A stretch of 64,000 nt of DNA from Serratia marcescens. Its GTDB lineage: Bacteria; Pseudomonadota; Gammaproteobacteria; Enterobacterales; Enterobacteriaceae. The notes under the pieces are model-generated. The model had not been told where the DNA came from, did no database searches, and saw only the letters and a list, made by a program, of their open reading frames with translations. The stretch lies in NCBI RefSeq assembly GCF_029846115.1, contig NZ_JARVZZ010000001.1, forward strand, positions 4,986,084 to 5,050,083, in the 5' to 3' direction. Position numbers and translations under genes: made by a program. Shown here in pieces: positions 36,090 through 44,914 of this stretch. Positions within the stretch are counted from its first letter, which is position 1. Every line of letters begins with the position of its first letter.

Positions 36090-36858
36090 CTTCGGCGTCC
36101 TCCTGCGGAGCGGGCCGGGCCGTCGCCTCTGCCGCGCCGCGTTGCGTGTTGAAGAAGTCGATCAGGGCGATCGCCAGGGCGCCCAGCGCCACCGCCAGAA
36201 TCGGCAGCTTGAGGAACGTGACCGAGATGAAGCCGAGAATAAAATAGGCCACGTAGGTTTTTTTCATCATCACCTTCATCAGCAGCGAGAAGCCGATCGC
36301 CGGCATCATGCCGCCCGCCACCGCCAGCCCGTCCAGCAGCCAGCCCGGCGCCTTCTGCACCATGGCGCTGGCCGCATCAGCGCCGAAGTAAATCGGCAGG
36401 AATGCCACCACGAAATAGAAGATGAACAGGATGCTGATACCGAGGTAGTTCACCCGTTCGATGCCGCGCCAGTTCAGCGCTTTCACCATGCGATCGCAGC
36501 GGTGCATCATCGGCGAGAACAGCGTAAACAGCAGCGTGATGCAGCCCTGCACCGCAATCGAGAACGGCACCGCCACGCCGATCGCCACTTTAGGGTCGGC
36601 CTTGGTCAGAATGGCGAACGCGGTGCCGATCACCCCGCCGATCACCACGTTAGGCGGTTGGGCGCCCGCCAGCGGCACCATCCCCATCCACACCAGCTCC
36701 AGCGTACCGCCCACCAGCAAGCCGGTGTAGACGTCGCCCAAAATCAGCCCCACCAGCGGCCCCATCACCACCGGCCGGTGGAAGTGGGTCAGGCCGTCGA
36801 ACAGGTCAACCCCCGCCAGCCCGGCCAACAGCGCAATCAATAACGCATCCGTCAACAT
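36079..36858 (-). CDS. agaW: PTS mannose-family EIIC component
   Basis: 259-aa membrane protein with several helices. Signature regions: GPLVGLILGDVYTGLLVGGT near residue 35 and MGMVPLAGAQPPNVVIGG. The ATG at 36858 is preceded by GGGGGA; a TTG six codons upstream overlaps EIIB and is less likely. EIIC supplies the substrate-binding channel and determines sugar specificity, which cannot be read from sequence alone. Confidence 0.85.
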   Translation of the reverse strand: MLTDALLIALLAGLAGVDLFDGLTHFHRPVVMGPLVGLILGDVYTGLLVGGTLELVWMGMVPLAGAQPPNVVIGGVIGTAFAILTKADPKVAIGVAVPFSIAVQGCITLLFTLFSPMMHRCDRMVKALNWRGIERVNYLGISILFIFYFVVAFLPIYFGADAASAMVQKAPGWLLDGLAVAGGMMPAIGFSLLMKVMMKKTYVAYFILGFISVTFLKLPILAVALGALAIALIDFFNTQRGAAEATARPAPQEDAEDGI

Positions 36859-36872
36859 GCTTTCCCCCTGGC

Positions 36873-37349
36873 TCAAAAGAGCAGTTTGCCGATCGCCTCG
36901 CCCGCCTCATCCGGCACCCGGCGTACCTCGCACTCCACGCCCAGCGCCGCCAGCGCGCGAAACGCGGCCACGTCGCCGTCGTCCAGCGACACCGTTTTGT
37001 GCACCTGCCGCTTCCCCTCGGCGAAGTGCATGTTGCCGACGTTGACGAAACGGATCGGCACCCCGCCGCGCACCAGCGTCAACACGTCCTGCGGCGTTTT
37101 GCACACCAGAAAAATCTTCTGCCGATCCGCCGCCTTGTGGATCACGTCGATGGTTTTCTGCAGCGTGAAGTAGCGGGTCTGCACCCCTTCCGCCACCACC
37201 ATGTCCATCAGGTTCTGCTGCACCGGATCGGCGGCGGCCTCGTCGTTGGCCACCACCACCAGGTTGGCGCCGAGGGTGTTGGTCCAGGTCACCCCCACCT
37301 GGCCGTGCACCAGGCGGTTGTCGATGCGGGTCATTAAAATGTTCGGCAT
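36873..37349 (-). CDS. agaV: PTS mannose-family EIIB component
   Basis: 158-aa cytoplasmic EIIB domain. The phospho-His is in ILMTRIDNRLVHGQVGVTW (His15). The motif NDEAAADPVQQ and C-terminal GVECEVRRVPDE are family-typical. It follows agaZ by one base, so translation is likely coupled, and precedes EIIC by 14 bases. Confidence 0.88.
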   Translation of the reverse strand: MPNILMTRIDNRLVHGQVGVTWTNTLGANLVVVANDEAAADPVQQNLMDMVVAEGVQTRYFTLQKTIDVIHKAADRQKIFLVCKTPQDVLTLVRGGVPIRFVNVGNMHFAEGKRQVHKTVSLDDGDVAAFRALAALGVECEVRRVPDEAGEAIGKLLF

Positions 37350-37350
37350 G

Positions 37351-38634
37351 TCAGCGGCCCTCCGGGTAGCAGGCGGCGTGATAATCGTCGAGCACCTGCG
37401 TCACTTTATGCAGCACCCACTCCTGCGGATCGGCGCTTAACTCGCCGGCGTTCAGCGCCCGCGCCTGATCCGGCAGGTACTGGCTGAGCAGCGCCAGCGG
37501 CGCCGGGCTGCGGCGCAGGTTGTCCAGCAAACCGTCGACCGCCTGCTGCACCTGCGGCTGCGGCCAGTAATAACGCACCCGATCGCTCAGGCTGTAGTGG
37601 CGATCGAGATACTGTTGGTGCGGTGTGCCGTGGTAGTAGCGGCTCCACTGCTGCGGCTGCTCGCGCATCACCTGCTCCAGCGTGGCGCACAGCTGCGCCG
37701 ACTGGCGTTCCCCCAGCCATTCACGCTCAATGCGATCGAGGGCGAACAGCGCTTCGCGCAGCGCGAAGGTCAGCGCCGGCCCCACCTTCAGGATGGCGAA
37801 GTGATCGCGCACCAACTGACGGTAGGCCTGCGGTGGTTGGTAGTCCGTGGAGTGCGCTTCATAGATCATGCCCGGCTGCCGTTCGATGAAATGGCTCAAT
37901 GCGTCGGCGCGCTGCGGTTGGTAATGCTCAACGCTGTGGTGATCGAACTCGACGCCCGGCTGCACCACCAGCGCGATAGTTCGCTGCCAGGCATCGTTCA
38001 GCTCGGCCTTTTGCCAGGCGATGCGGTGCGTTTCCAGCGTTTGCGCCACCGCCTGCGGCGTGGTGACCTGCAGACCCGCCAGCGCCTCCTGCGCACCGCC
38101 CGGCACCGGCACTTCGGTGCCGATCACATAAACCGGCGCTTCGCCGCCGCTCTGCGCCCAGGCCCGCTCCGCCACCGCGCACAGGCGCGCCGCACGCTCG
38201 GCGACCGTGGCATCCCCCAGAGGAGCGGGATCGCCGGCGCACGACATAGAACAATCGAGGTGAATTTTGCGAAAACCGGCGCGAACGTAATCGTCGATCA
38301 AGGTTTCCGCCAGCGCCATCGCCTCCTGAGCCGGGCGATCTTGCCAGGCGTTGGGCCCCAGATGATCGCCGCCCAGCCACACGCGATCGCGCGCCAGGCC
38401 AACCTCATCCGCCAGGCGCCACAGCGCATCGCGGAACTGGGCCGCCGTTTGGCCGGTATAGCCGCCGAACTGATTGACCTGGTTGGACGTCGCCTCTACC
38501 AATACCGGCGTGCCGCGCGCTTTGGCCTGCCGCAGCGCGGCCTTCAGAACCCAGGGATGGGCGGAACAGACGGAAAAGATCCCGACCGGCATACCGGCCT
38601 TGTGCTGCTCGACAAGCTGTAACAACTGCTGCAT
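37351..38634 (-). CDS. agaZ: Tagatose-1,6-bisphosphate aldolase accessory subunit (AgaZ/KbaZ/GatZ)
   Basis: 427 aa. Family landmarks: GIFSVCSAHPWVLKAALRQA near the N-terminus, VEATSNQVNQFGGYTG, FRKIHLDCSMSCAGD, VIGTEVPVPGG and FEDHS-type FDHHSVEHYQP. KbaZ/GatZ are non-catalytic subunits that stabilise the aldolase KbaY/GatY, although a class of them was proposed to bind sugar phosphates. No KbaY gene lies nearby. Start ATG 38634 is chosen because the 68 codons upstream run into agaR and are not conserved-looking; agaR ends 23 bases upstream. Confidence 0.88.
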   Translation of the reverse strand: MQQLLQLVEQHKAGMPVGIFSVCSAHPWVLKAALRQAKARGTPVLVEATSNQVNQFGGYTGQTAAQFRDALWRLADEVGLARDRVWLGGDHLGPNAWQDRPAQEAMALAETLIDDYVRAGFRKIHLDCSMSCAGDPAPLGDATVAERAARLCAVAERAWAQSGGEAPVYVIGTEVPVPGGAQEALAGLQVTTPQAVAQTLETHRIAWQKAELNDAWQRTIALVVQPGVEFDHHSVEHYQPQRADALSHFIERQPGMIYEAHSTDYQPPQAYRQLVRDHFAILKVGPALTFALREALFALDRIEREWLGERQSAQLCATLEQVMREQPQQWSRYYHGTPHQQYLDRHYSLSDRVRYYWPQPQVQQAVDGLLDNLRRSPAPLALLSQYLPDQARALNAGELSADPQEWVLHKVTQVLDDYHAACYPEGR

Positions 38635-38657
38635 GAAGCCCCCATGCAGGCGCTCTG

Positions 38658-39431
38658 CTACCGATCGGCGATGATGACCTCCACGCCCAGCTCGGTTAAC
38701 GCCCGCTCGTAATCGTCCGGAAGACGGCTGTCGGTGATCAGCCGATGGATTTGTCCGGCTTCGCGAATCATGCAAAAGCTCTTGCGACCGAATTTGCTGG
38801 CATCCGCCACCGCGATAATCTCGCGCGCCACCTCGCACATCACGCGATTGAGGTGCGCCTCACCGGGGTGAGGCGTGGTGATGCCGGCGCTCAGATCGAA
38901 CCCGTCGACGCCCAAAAACAGCTTGTCGAAGCGGTACTGACGCAATTGCTGCTCGGCAGCCGGACCATAGAGCGAGTAAGAGTTGCGGCGTACGCTGCCC
39001 CCCAGCACCATGACTTCCACCCCGTCGTTTCCCGAAAGCTCGTAGGCAATGTTCAGCGCATTGGTCATCACTACCAGATCGCGCCGCCCCTTCAGGAACG
39101 GCACGATCTGCGCGGTGGTGGATCCGGAATCGAGGATCAGCGCATCGCCGTCGCGCACATAGCCGGCCGCCGCGTTGGCGATCAGCGTTTTGACGTCGCG
39201 ATTCAACCGCCCTTTGTCCCGCAGCGGCCGATCGAAAGCGAATTGCTGATTGAGCATCGCGCCGCCGTAAGCGCGCAGCGCACACCCTTTTCGTTCCAGA
39301 AAGCGCAGATCGTTGCGGATCGTCACCGTGGATACCGCAAACTGTTTGCTGAGCTGCTCCACGCGCACGCTGCCGTGCTCGCATAACAGATCGATGATGT
39401 GTTCACGTCGCTTTGCGGTATTCACTGGCAT
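38658..39431 (-). CDS. agaR: DeoR-family regulator AgaR-like
   Basis: 257 aa. N-terminal DeoR winged helix (RREHIIDLLCEHGSVRVEQL, STVTIRNDLRFLERKG) and the sugar-phosphate-binding isomerase-like domain with LILDSGSTTAQIVPFLK, NALNIAYEL and ADASKFGRKSF, all characteristic of DeoR proteins. First gene of the operon, so autoregulation is expected; repeated CTTTCG/CGAAAG motifs and CRP-like sites lie just upstream. The orthology to E. coli AgaR is supported by neighbours. Confidence 0.88.
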   Translation of the reverse strand: MPVNTAKRREHIIDLLCEHGSVRVEQLSKQFAVSTVTIRNDLRFLERKGCALRAYGGAMLNQQFAFDRPLRDKGRLNRDVKTLIANAAAGYVRDGDALILDSGSTTAQIVPFLKGRRDLVVMTNALNIAYELSGNDGVEVMVLGGSVRRNSYSLYGPAAEQQLRQYRFDKLFLGVDGFDLSAGITTPHPGEAHLNRVMCEVAREIIAVADASKFGRKSFCMIREAGQIHRLITDSRLPDDYERALTELGVEVIIADR

Positions 39432-39934
39432 GAGCTGCGGTCCTCAGGTTTCCGGCATCGCCGGGGAGAAGATGGCTTTCGCTCTACTGCGCTGGCATTA
39501 CAGCAAAGCGAAAGCAATGAAATTGTGATCGGGCTTACAGCCCCGTTTTAGCAAAAAAACCGCCAAAAAACCTTTCGAATCGAAACGGATCGAAAAGCCA
39601 AAAAGCGGAAAGGGGGAAAAGTGAAATGCTATGACGGGCGCAAGCGCCGGGGAGTTACGGCGCCAGCGGCAAGGAAAGCGAAAGCGGCGCGTGGCGCGGC
39701 CCGCGCCATGACTTTTAGTTCACTCAGTGACCAGGATCACATAATGGCAATTATCCTGCGGCTGGCGGAGGTTAACCGCCGCCATCCCACCGGGCCATAC
39801 CCTTGTCAGCGCGAGCCATCTTCCCTACACTTGCGATCGGATACCGTCGATTTGTCGGTACGTAAGCGTTAACGTCAATCAACGCATCACGCCATGCAGC
39901 ACTGATTGACTGCATGCCCTGGTGCGAGGAACCC
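39432..39934. promoter_or_regulatory. agaR operon control region
   Basis: 503-base spacer between divergent agaR and the MFS gene, with no gene. It holds an inverted repeat GCTTTCGCT (39475-39483) and AGCGAAAGC (39507-39515), more CGAAA units at 39573-39596 (CTTTCGAAT, CGAAAC, CGAAAAG) and at 39675-39685, resembling the TTTCR-type repeats bound by AgaR. A CRP-like site TGTGATCGGGCTTACA is at 39524-39539 (one mismatch to TGTGA-N6-TCACA) and another, AGTGACCAGGATCACA, at 39726-39741. Catabolite control of both flanking units is inferred. Confidence 0.6.
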
Positions 39935-41155
39935 ATGCCGCAACCCGCTTCATCCCCAGCGTCCACCGCGACCCCGCGTCGCCGGTTACACCGCCCTGTC
40001 CTGCTGATCGTCGGCATTATGCTGATCGCCGCCAACCTGCGCGCCGCCCTGACCAGCGTCGGCCCACTGTTGGAGCAGATCCAGCAACAGCTGGCGTTGT
40101 CCGCCACCGCCGCCGGCCTGATCAACTCGCTGCCGCTGATCTTGTTCGCCGTTCTCTCGCCGTTGACCCCGGCGCTGGCGAAGCGCATCGGTATCGAGCG
40201 CACCCTGGGCCTCGCCCTCGCGCTGCTGGTCTGCGGCATCGCGCTGCGTTCCCTGCCGCAAGACGCCATGCTCTGGCCGGGCAGCATCCTGATCGGCGCC
40301 GCCATTGCCTTCGCCAACGTGGTGCTGCCAACGTTGGTGAAAAGAGATTTCCCGCATCGCGCCGCCGCGATGATCGCCGCCTATGCGGCGGTGATGTCAC
40401 TGGTTGCCGCCATCGCCTCCGGTCTGGCGGTACCGCTGGCTGCCCTGGCCGACCTCGGCTGGCGGTTCTCTTTGCTGTGCTGGGGCTTGCCCGCGCTGTT
40501 GGCGCTGCTGGTGTGGTTGCCACAGCTGCGGCGCTCCGCCATACCCGCCACCAAAGAGCCGCAACCGACGGAGCCACAGCGCTATCGTTCTCCCTGGGGC
40601 AGCGCGCTGGGTTGGCAAGTGGCGATGTTCATGGGGCTGCAATCGATCGCCTTCTACACCATCATCGGCTGGTTCAGCGCCTTTGCCGCCAGCCACGGCA
40701 CCTCAGCTCAGCAGGCGGGTTTCGAGCTGTTCGTTTACCAGGTGGTGGCGATCGTCGCCAACTTTGTCATGGTGGTGATTTTGCCGCGCGCGCACGATCA
40801 GCGGGCAATCGCGCTGGGCAGCTCGCTGCTGATCTTTATCGGCGTCGGGGGATTATTGGTGCAACCCGCCAGTTCACTGGTGTGGCTGACGTTTGCCGGG
40901 TTGGGTGCGGGGAGTTCGCTGGTGCTGGCGCTGTCGTTTTTTGGATTGCGCAGTCAGCATCATCATCAGGCGACGCTGCTGTCGGGTATGGCGCAATCCG
41001 TCGGTTATCTGTTGGCGGCGCTGGGGCCCACCCTATTCGGCCTACTGCACGACCTGACGGAAGGTTGGCGTTTGCCGTTAATCGCCCTGCTGTGCCTGAC
41101 CGTCTTGCAAATGCTGTTCGGTGCGCTGGCCGGCCGCCGCCGCGTGATCAGCTAA
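39935..41155 (+). CDS. MFS transporter of the CynX/NimT (YeaN) group
   Basis: 406 aa, about 12 transmembrane helices. The motif LLIVGIMLIAANLRAALTSV early in the protein and the region ALGPTLFGLLHDLT in helix 11 are typical of the cyanate/2-nitroimidazole transporter group. The substrate is not evident. ATG 39935 has a GAGGA site seven bases upstream; an upstream ATG adds seven residues. Its last 8 bases overlap the small convergent gene at 41148. Confidence 0.85.
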   Translation: MPQPASSPASTATPRRRLHRPVLLIVGIMLIAANLRAALTSVGPLLEQIQQQLALSATAAGLINSLPLILFAVLSPLTPALAKRIGIERTLGLALALLVCGIALRSLPQDAMLWPGSILIGAAIAFANVVLPTLVKRDFPHRAAAMIAAYAAVMSLVAAIASGLAVPLAALADLGWRFSLLCWGLPALLALLVWLPQLRRSAIPATKEPQPTEPQRYRSPWGSALGWQVAMFMGLQSIAFYTIIGWFSAFAASHGTSAQQAGFELFVYQVVAIVANFVMVVILPRAHDQRAIALGSSLLIFIGVGGLLVQPASSLVWLTFAGLGAGSSLVLALSFFGLRSQHHHQATLLSGMAQSVGYLLAALGPTLFGLLHDLTEGWRLPLIALLCLTVLQMLFGALAGRRRVIS

Positions 41156-41315
41156 CGCCGCTGCGCGATGGGGGCCGCGCCGGCTCAGAGTCGGTATCCT
41201 GCCACAAGTCTTCAATAAAGGCGCGCTGCTCATCGCTCAGCACCCATGACGGCGGAATTTTGGACTGTGCGCGGCGTTCAGCGCCCTCACGGTTTTTAGC
41301 CTGCTTTTTGTTCAC
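41148..41315 (-). CDS. Small hydrophilic protein, 55 aa
   Basis: Begins GTG-AAC-AAA (MNKKQAKNREGAERRAQ after fMet) with an excellent AGGAAGG site eight bases upstream. The middle reads PPSWVLSDEQRAFIEDLWQD, followed by a Pro/Arg-rich tail. Very basic N-terminus, acidic middle. It lies 23 bases downstream of the YmiA-like gene on the same strand. In E. coli ymiA is followed by the small gene yciX; this could be its counterpart, but I cannot align them from memory. Function unknown. Confidence 0.6.
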   Translation of the reverse strand: MNKKQAKNREGAERRAQSKIPPSWVLSDEQRAFIEDLWQDTDSEPARPPSRSGVS

Positions 41316-41338
41316 GAATCGCCTTCCTGCTTAACCTG

Positions 41339-41449
41339 CTAATTCAGTAACCAGTAAATCACGGCGGCGGTGAACAGCCAGAACAGCCCGCTACCGATAA
41401 ATACACACAGCCATGCTCTACGTTTGATATCTGATCCATCCTTGCTCAC
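41339..41449 (-). CDS. YmiA-like very small membrane protein, 36 aa
   Basis: GTG start at 41449 (an adjacent GTG at 41452 is equally possible), with GAGGG upstream. The product has a short basic stretch IKRRAWLCVFIGSGLFW and one transmembrane helix ending WLLN. The pattern K-R-x-A-W-L-x-V-F-x-G-S-x-L-F-W is that of E. coli YmiA, a single-span inner-membrane protein of unknown function. It is followed on the same strand by the 55-aa gene, with no long gap, suggesting one transcript. Confidence 0.6.
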   Translation of the reverse strand: MSKDGSDIKRRAWLCVFIGSGLFWLFTAAVIYWLLN

Positions 41450-41839
41450 CACAGCGCCCTCAACCAATAGATTAAACCATTCAAATGGTGATTATCGATC
41501 TGTTTTAACGATCGATAAAGTCGTTTTTTCCTATGGAAATTAAAAAAACAGCTGCTAGCCATAGACCTGCATCACCGCCTCAGTAAGAACGGCACCGTGG
41601 ATATCACTGTTATCGGCAGGCGATAACTTGTATTGATAGGCGAACGAACGTGCAGTGTGCCACACCTTGCAAGGTCAAAATTAAACCACTGGTAAATAAT
41701 TCAACTATCAATTATTTGACTGGCCGTAAGCCAAATCGGCAACAGACAGCGCTGAAGGCGGGGGAGAAAATGAAGCGACGTACTGGGATCATACGAAGAG
41801 AAGCACCGGCCCGTTTGGTTTCGCTCGGGCCGGCGTGAA
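41450..41839. promoter_or_regulatory. Spacer with repeated TTATCG inverted repeats
   Basis: 390 bases without a credible gene. It contains a perfect inverted repeat TTATCGATC (41492-41500) and GATCGATAA (41510-41518), a second one GTTATCG (41609-41615) and CGATAAC (41621-41627), and a small palindrome ACCATTCAAATGGT at 41476-41489. These lie upstream of the minus-strand YmiA-like gene and are candidates for operator sites. Confidence 0.45.
41806..41833 (-). terminator. Hairpin after yojI
   Basis: Eight-base perfect stem CCGGCCCG/CGGGCCGG with a 12-base loop lies directly after the stop of yojI (minus strand). No T-run follows, so termination may depend on Rho or be weak. Confidence 0.45.
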
Positions 41840-43492
41840 TTAACCGATTCTGCTGACGGAATCCCGGCTGGCGTGTTCACGCTCGCTGCCGATCAGCTCA
41901 CGTAAGTGACCTGAGCGCATCTCCAGCAACCGATCGGCGTGTTCGAAATAGTGATCGTCATGGCTGATGGCAAACACCGTTTTGCCCATCGCACGCAGTT
42001 CTGGCAACAGCTCGCGATAGAAAATGCGCCGGAATTGCGGATCCTGATCCGCGGCCCATTCATCCAACAGCAAGATATCGCGCTGTTCCGCCACCGCCAG
42101 CAGCAAAGCCAGACGCTTGCGCTGCCCCTGCGACAGTTGCGGGTTGGTCACCCTGGTGCCGTCAAACTGCAGTTTGCTTTTCATATTCAACCGCTCGAGC
42201 CAGACGGCGACCAGATCCGCATCGGGTTCGCCGCCTTCCGGCCCTTGCAAGCGATCGAACTGATGAAAATCGGTGAAAATCGCCGAAAACAGTCGACGGT
42301 AGTCCGGCATATCCGCCGCGGTCTGTGCGACACCATCCAGAACGATGTGACCACTCACCGGCCGGTACAACCCGGTCAACAGCATCGCCAGCGTTGACTT
42401 GCCGCTACCGTTGCCGCCGATCAGAAAGACCAGCTCACCACGCCGCAGCGTCAGATTGAGCGGCCCGACGGCAAAACCGGGCTGCTGTTCGGTATCTGCA
42501 TAATGAAAAACCACGTCACGCAGCTCCAGCGTCTGCCAGGAACGGCTGACGGCGGCAGGAAACGCCGGTTGATACTCGGCCAGGCGCAGCGTCTTCAGCT
42601 TGTTAAAGGCCACTTCGGCGCTGACCAGCGTCGGAAACGCCCCGACCGCCTGCAGTAATGGCGTGCGCAGGAACAGCAGCGTCAGTGAATAGGTGGCGGC
42701 CACCGTCGAGTCCGCCCATCCCAGGCTGTTGGCCATAAAGAACACCAGCCCGATCGCCCCCAACATCATGATATTTGACCAGTTGAGCGCACTCAAATGG
42801 AAGGTATCGGCGCGAATGATATGGTGGCGATAAGCTTGCGCATCGGGCTGGTAGGCCTGTTCGTACAGCGCCTGCGCACGCTTGCGGTTTAACGCCAGTT
42901 CCTTGCGACCGTCAATCACCGACTCATAACGATGATAGAGACGCTCTTCTGACTCGCGCAAGCTGGCCATATGACGATAAACCCGTGATACCAGGCAGCC
43001 GCTGCCCACGACGGTCACCGCCACCCAGACTGCCGTGACCGCCAGCATTTTCGGCGATAGCCATCCCAGATAGGCCGCCGCCCCCAGGGTTAAAATCACC
43101 CCTTGCACCAGTTCAGGCAAGCGCACGAAGGCGACGGTAATATTGCGGATATCGCTGGACAGGCTGGCCAACAACGAGGCGCTGCCCAACTGTTCAAGGC
43201 GTTCAATATCGGTATCTAAAATACGCTTCACCAGTTGCCCACGCAGGCGATAGACGAAGTAGTGGCCCAATGTCGTCAGCGCCAATTGCGAGCCCAGCGT
43301 GACCGCCATCAGCAATGCCAGCAGGGCGAGAAACATCGGCAGCACGGCCAATGCATCGCCGCCGGCCTCCATCAGGTATTGATTGATAAATGCAATGATA
43401 CCGATACCTAAGCCGGCGCTGGCCAGGGTCAGCGCCATGACAGCCAGAAATGGCCAACGGTACTGGTGATAAACCACCCGTAGCAGTTCCAT
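41840..43492 (-). CDS. yojI: ABC transporter YojI
   Basis: 550-aa inner-membrane ABC exporter with fused membrane and ATPase domains. The start [20 protein letters not shown] and the stretch [20 protein letters not shown] are nearly those of E. coli YojI, which exports microcin J25 together with TolC. Walker [14 protein letters not shown], signature [13 protein letters not shown] and Walker [14 protein letters not shown] are present. The frame is open 20 codons further; ATG 43492 gives the conserved N-terminus. Natural substrate unknown. Confidence 0.93.
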   Translation of the reverse strand: MELLRVVYHQYRWPFLAVMALTLASAGLGIGIIAFINQYLMEAGGDALAVLPMFLALLALLMAVTLGSQLALTTLGHYFVYRLRGQLVKRILDTDIERLEQLGSASLLASLSSDIRNITVAFVRLPELVQGVILTLGAAAYLGWLSPKMLAVTAVWVAVTVVGSGCLVSRVYRHMASLRESEERLYHRYESVIDGRKELALNRKRAQALYEQAYQPDAQAYRHHIIRADTFHLSALNWSNIMMLGAIGLVFFMANSLGWADSTVAATYSLTLLFLRTPLLQAVGAFPTLVSAEVAFNKLKTLRLAEYQPAFPAAVSRSWQTLELRDVVFHYADTEQQPGFAVGPLNLTLRRGELVFLIGGNGSGKSTLAMLLTGLYRPVSGHIVLDGVAQTAADMPDYRRLFSAIFTDFHQFDRLQGPEGGEPDADLVAVWLERLNMKSKLQFDGTRVTNPQLSQGQRKRLALLLAVAEQRDILLLDEWAADQDPQFRRIFYRELLPELRAMGKTVFAISHDDHYFEHADRLLEMRSGHLRELIGSEREHASRDSVSRIG

Positions 43493-43670
43493 GAAAAAAC
43501 CTCTGAAGTCGCGTTCTGGCAGGCATTGTAAGCGGCGGGAGAATGAGATCAAGACGAATTCTCATTGTTGACGAGGCCTCTGATTTCGCCGTCGAGGGCA
43601 TTTTGATGATTGCTTATTGAAACAAGCGACTTACACTGACGCCTCTATCCGCTGAAGGGAACAGCCGATT

Positions 43671-44591
43671 ATGCTCGCCACTCACGAATACGCCAACGAC
43701 CTGATTCTGTTCGCCCTGATTGTCGACTGCGGCTCGTTCAGCAAGGCCGCGGAGAGCGCCGGCATCACCAGTTCGGTGGTCAGTAAACGCATCGGGCGGC
43801 TGGAAAAATCGCTGGGTGCCCGGCTGTTGTACCGCACCACCCGCAGCCTGACGCTGACCGAAAGCGGCCAGGCGCTCTACCAACAGGCCAAAGAGATCGG
43901 CACCAAAGTGCAGGAGGCGCTGTACGCCGTCAGCGAAAAGAGCGAAGAATTAACCGGTACCATCCGCATGTCGGTGCCGACCATTTCGGGCGAGCTGCTG
44001 CTAAGTGAAAGCGTGGCGGAATTTTGCGCTCTGCACCCCAACCTGAAAGTCGAGATGCGGCTGGAAAATCGCTTTGTCGATCTGGTAGAAGAAGGCATCG
44101 ATCTGGCGATCCGCACCGGCACCATGCCGGATTCGAGCCTGATTGCCCGGCCGATCTTCGATTCCCGCTGGGTGATCGTCTGCTCGCCGGGGTACCTGGA
44201 AAGCCACCCGGAACCGCGCAGCGCCGAAGACCTGCTCGACCACAACTGCCTGACCTACACCTACCAGGAGAGCGGCACCGCCAACTGGCTGATGAAACGG
44301 CCGGGGCGCAACGAAATCTACGAGCTGCAGGTTAACGGCAACCTGTCGGCCAACAATGCGCGGGCGATCCGCAAAGCGGTGATCGGTGGCCATGGCATCG
44401 CCATGGTGCCGCGCTGCATGGTGTATGAAGATTTGCAAGACGGCAAACTGACGGAGATCCTGGCCGGCCACTGCGGCAAAGTCTTGGGCATTTATGCCGT
44501 CTATCCTTACACCCGCAATCTGCCGTTAAAAACCCGCCGGCTGATCGAACATATCATCGGTTCCTACCAAAATATCAGCCATTATTTTTGA
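43671..44591 (+). CDS. LysR-family regulator next to the lactate operon
   Basis: 306 aa. Winged helix near residues 1-65 (NDLILFALIVDCGSFSKAAE, SSVVSKRIGRLEKSL); effector domain of the CrgA-like group, with LIARPIFDSRWVIVCSPGYL and IYAVYPYTRNLPLKTR. Same strand and 323 bases upstream of the L-lactate permease gene, so regulation of lldPD is plausible. Enteric lldPRD normally has a GntR-type LldR, absent here. YojI is divergent and another possible target. Inducer unknown. Confidence 0.88.
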   Translation: MLATHEYANDLILFALIVDCGSFSKAAESAGITSSVVSKRIGRLEKSLGARLLYRTTRSLTLTESGQALYQQAKEIGTKVQEALYAVSEKSEELTGTIRMSVPTISGELLLSESVAEFCALHPNLKVEMRLENRFVDLVEEGIDLAIRTGTMPDSSLIARPIFDSRWVIVCSPGYLESHPEPRSAEDLLDHNCLTYTYQESGTANWLMKRPGRNEIYELQVNGNLSANNARAIRKAVIGGHGIAMVPRCMVYEDLQDGKLTEILAGHCGKVLGIYAVYPYTRNLPLKTRRLIEHIIGSYQNISHYF

Positions 44592-44914
44592 GTTCCCTGC
44601 TCTGATTATTTCCCTGCGGCCGTAAAAAGCCGCGGGGATTACCGCATTTTTGGACATAATCTATTGAACATTACCGCTTAATTAATGTGAACCTGCGCAT
44701 TCATCACACAAAAATACTTCTTATCAAACTGATTTTAAAGCAGTTAATCCACCCCCTTCGACCGGCGTTTTTTTCACCGCCGGCGCCGTTCGCCGATGTT
44801 AAAAAAATACCGCATGGCATCGTCGCCAACGTTGTGATTAGAATGAAAATGTTGCGCTAATTAACCTTTCAGCTACATGTCTCTGCCCATAAAAATAATA
44901 ACCCTGAGGATCTT
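44592..44914. promoter_or_regulatory. Control region upstream of lldP
   Basis: 323 bases without a gene. A hairpin CCCTGCGGC/GCCGCGGGG (44612-44637, one wobble pair) follows the LysR gene and may end its transcript. The right half is AT-rich and should hold the lldP promoter; TGTGA at 44686 and TCACA at 44704 are too far apart (13 bases) for one CRP site. ATG 44915 is preceded by TGAGGATCTT. Confidence 0.4.

Noticed and set aside
39922..41334. 470-codon frame on the plus strand overlapping the MFS carrier
   Set aside because: Out-of-frame reading of the carrier gene; it lacks membrane helices and is Arg/Gly-rich, as expected for a shadow.
41650..41838. 62-codon frame after the TTATCG repeats
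   Set aside because: GTG start with no Shine-Dalgarno; its end is formed by the hairpin that follows yojI.
44686..44708. Possible CRP site before lldP
   Set aside because: The TGTGA and TCACA half-sites are 13 bases apart instead of six.
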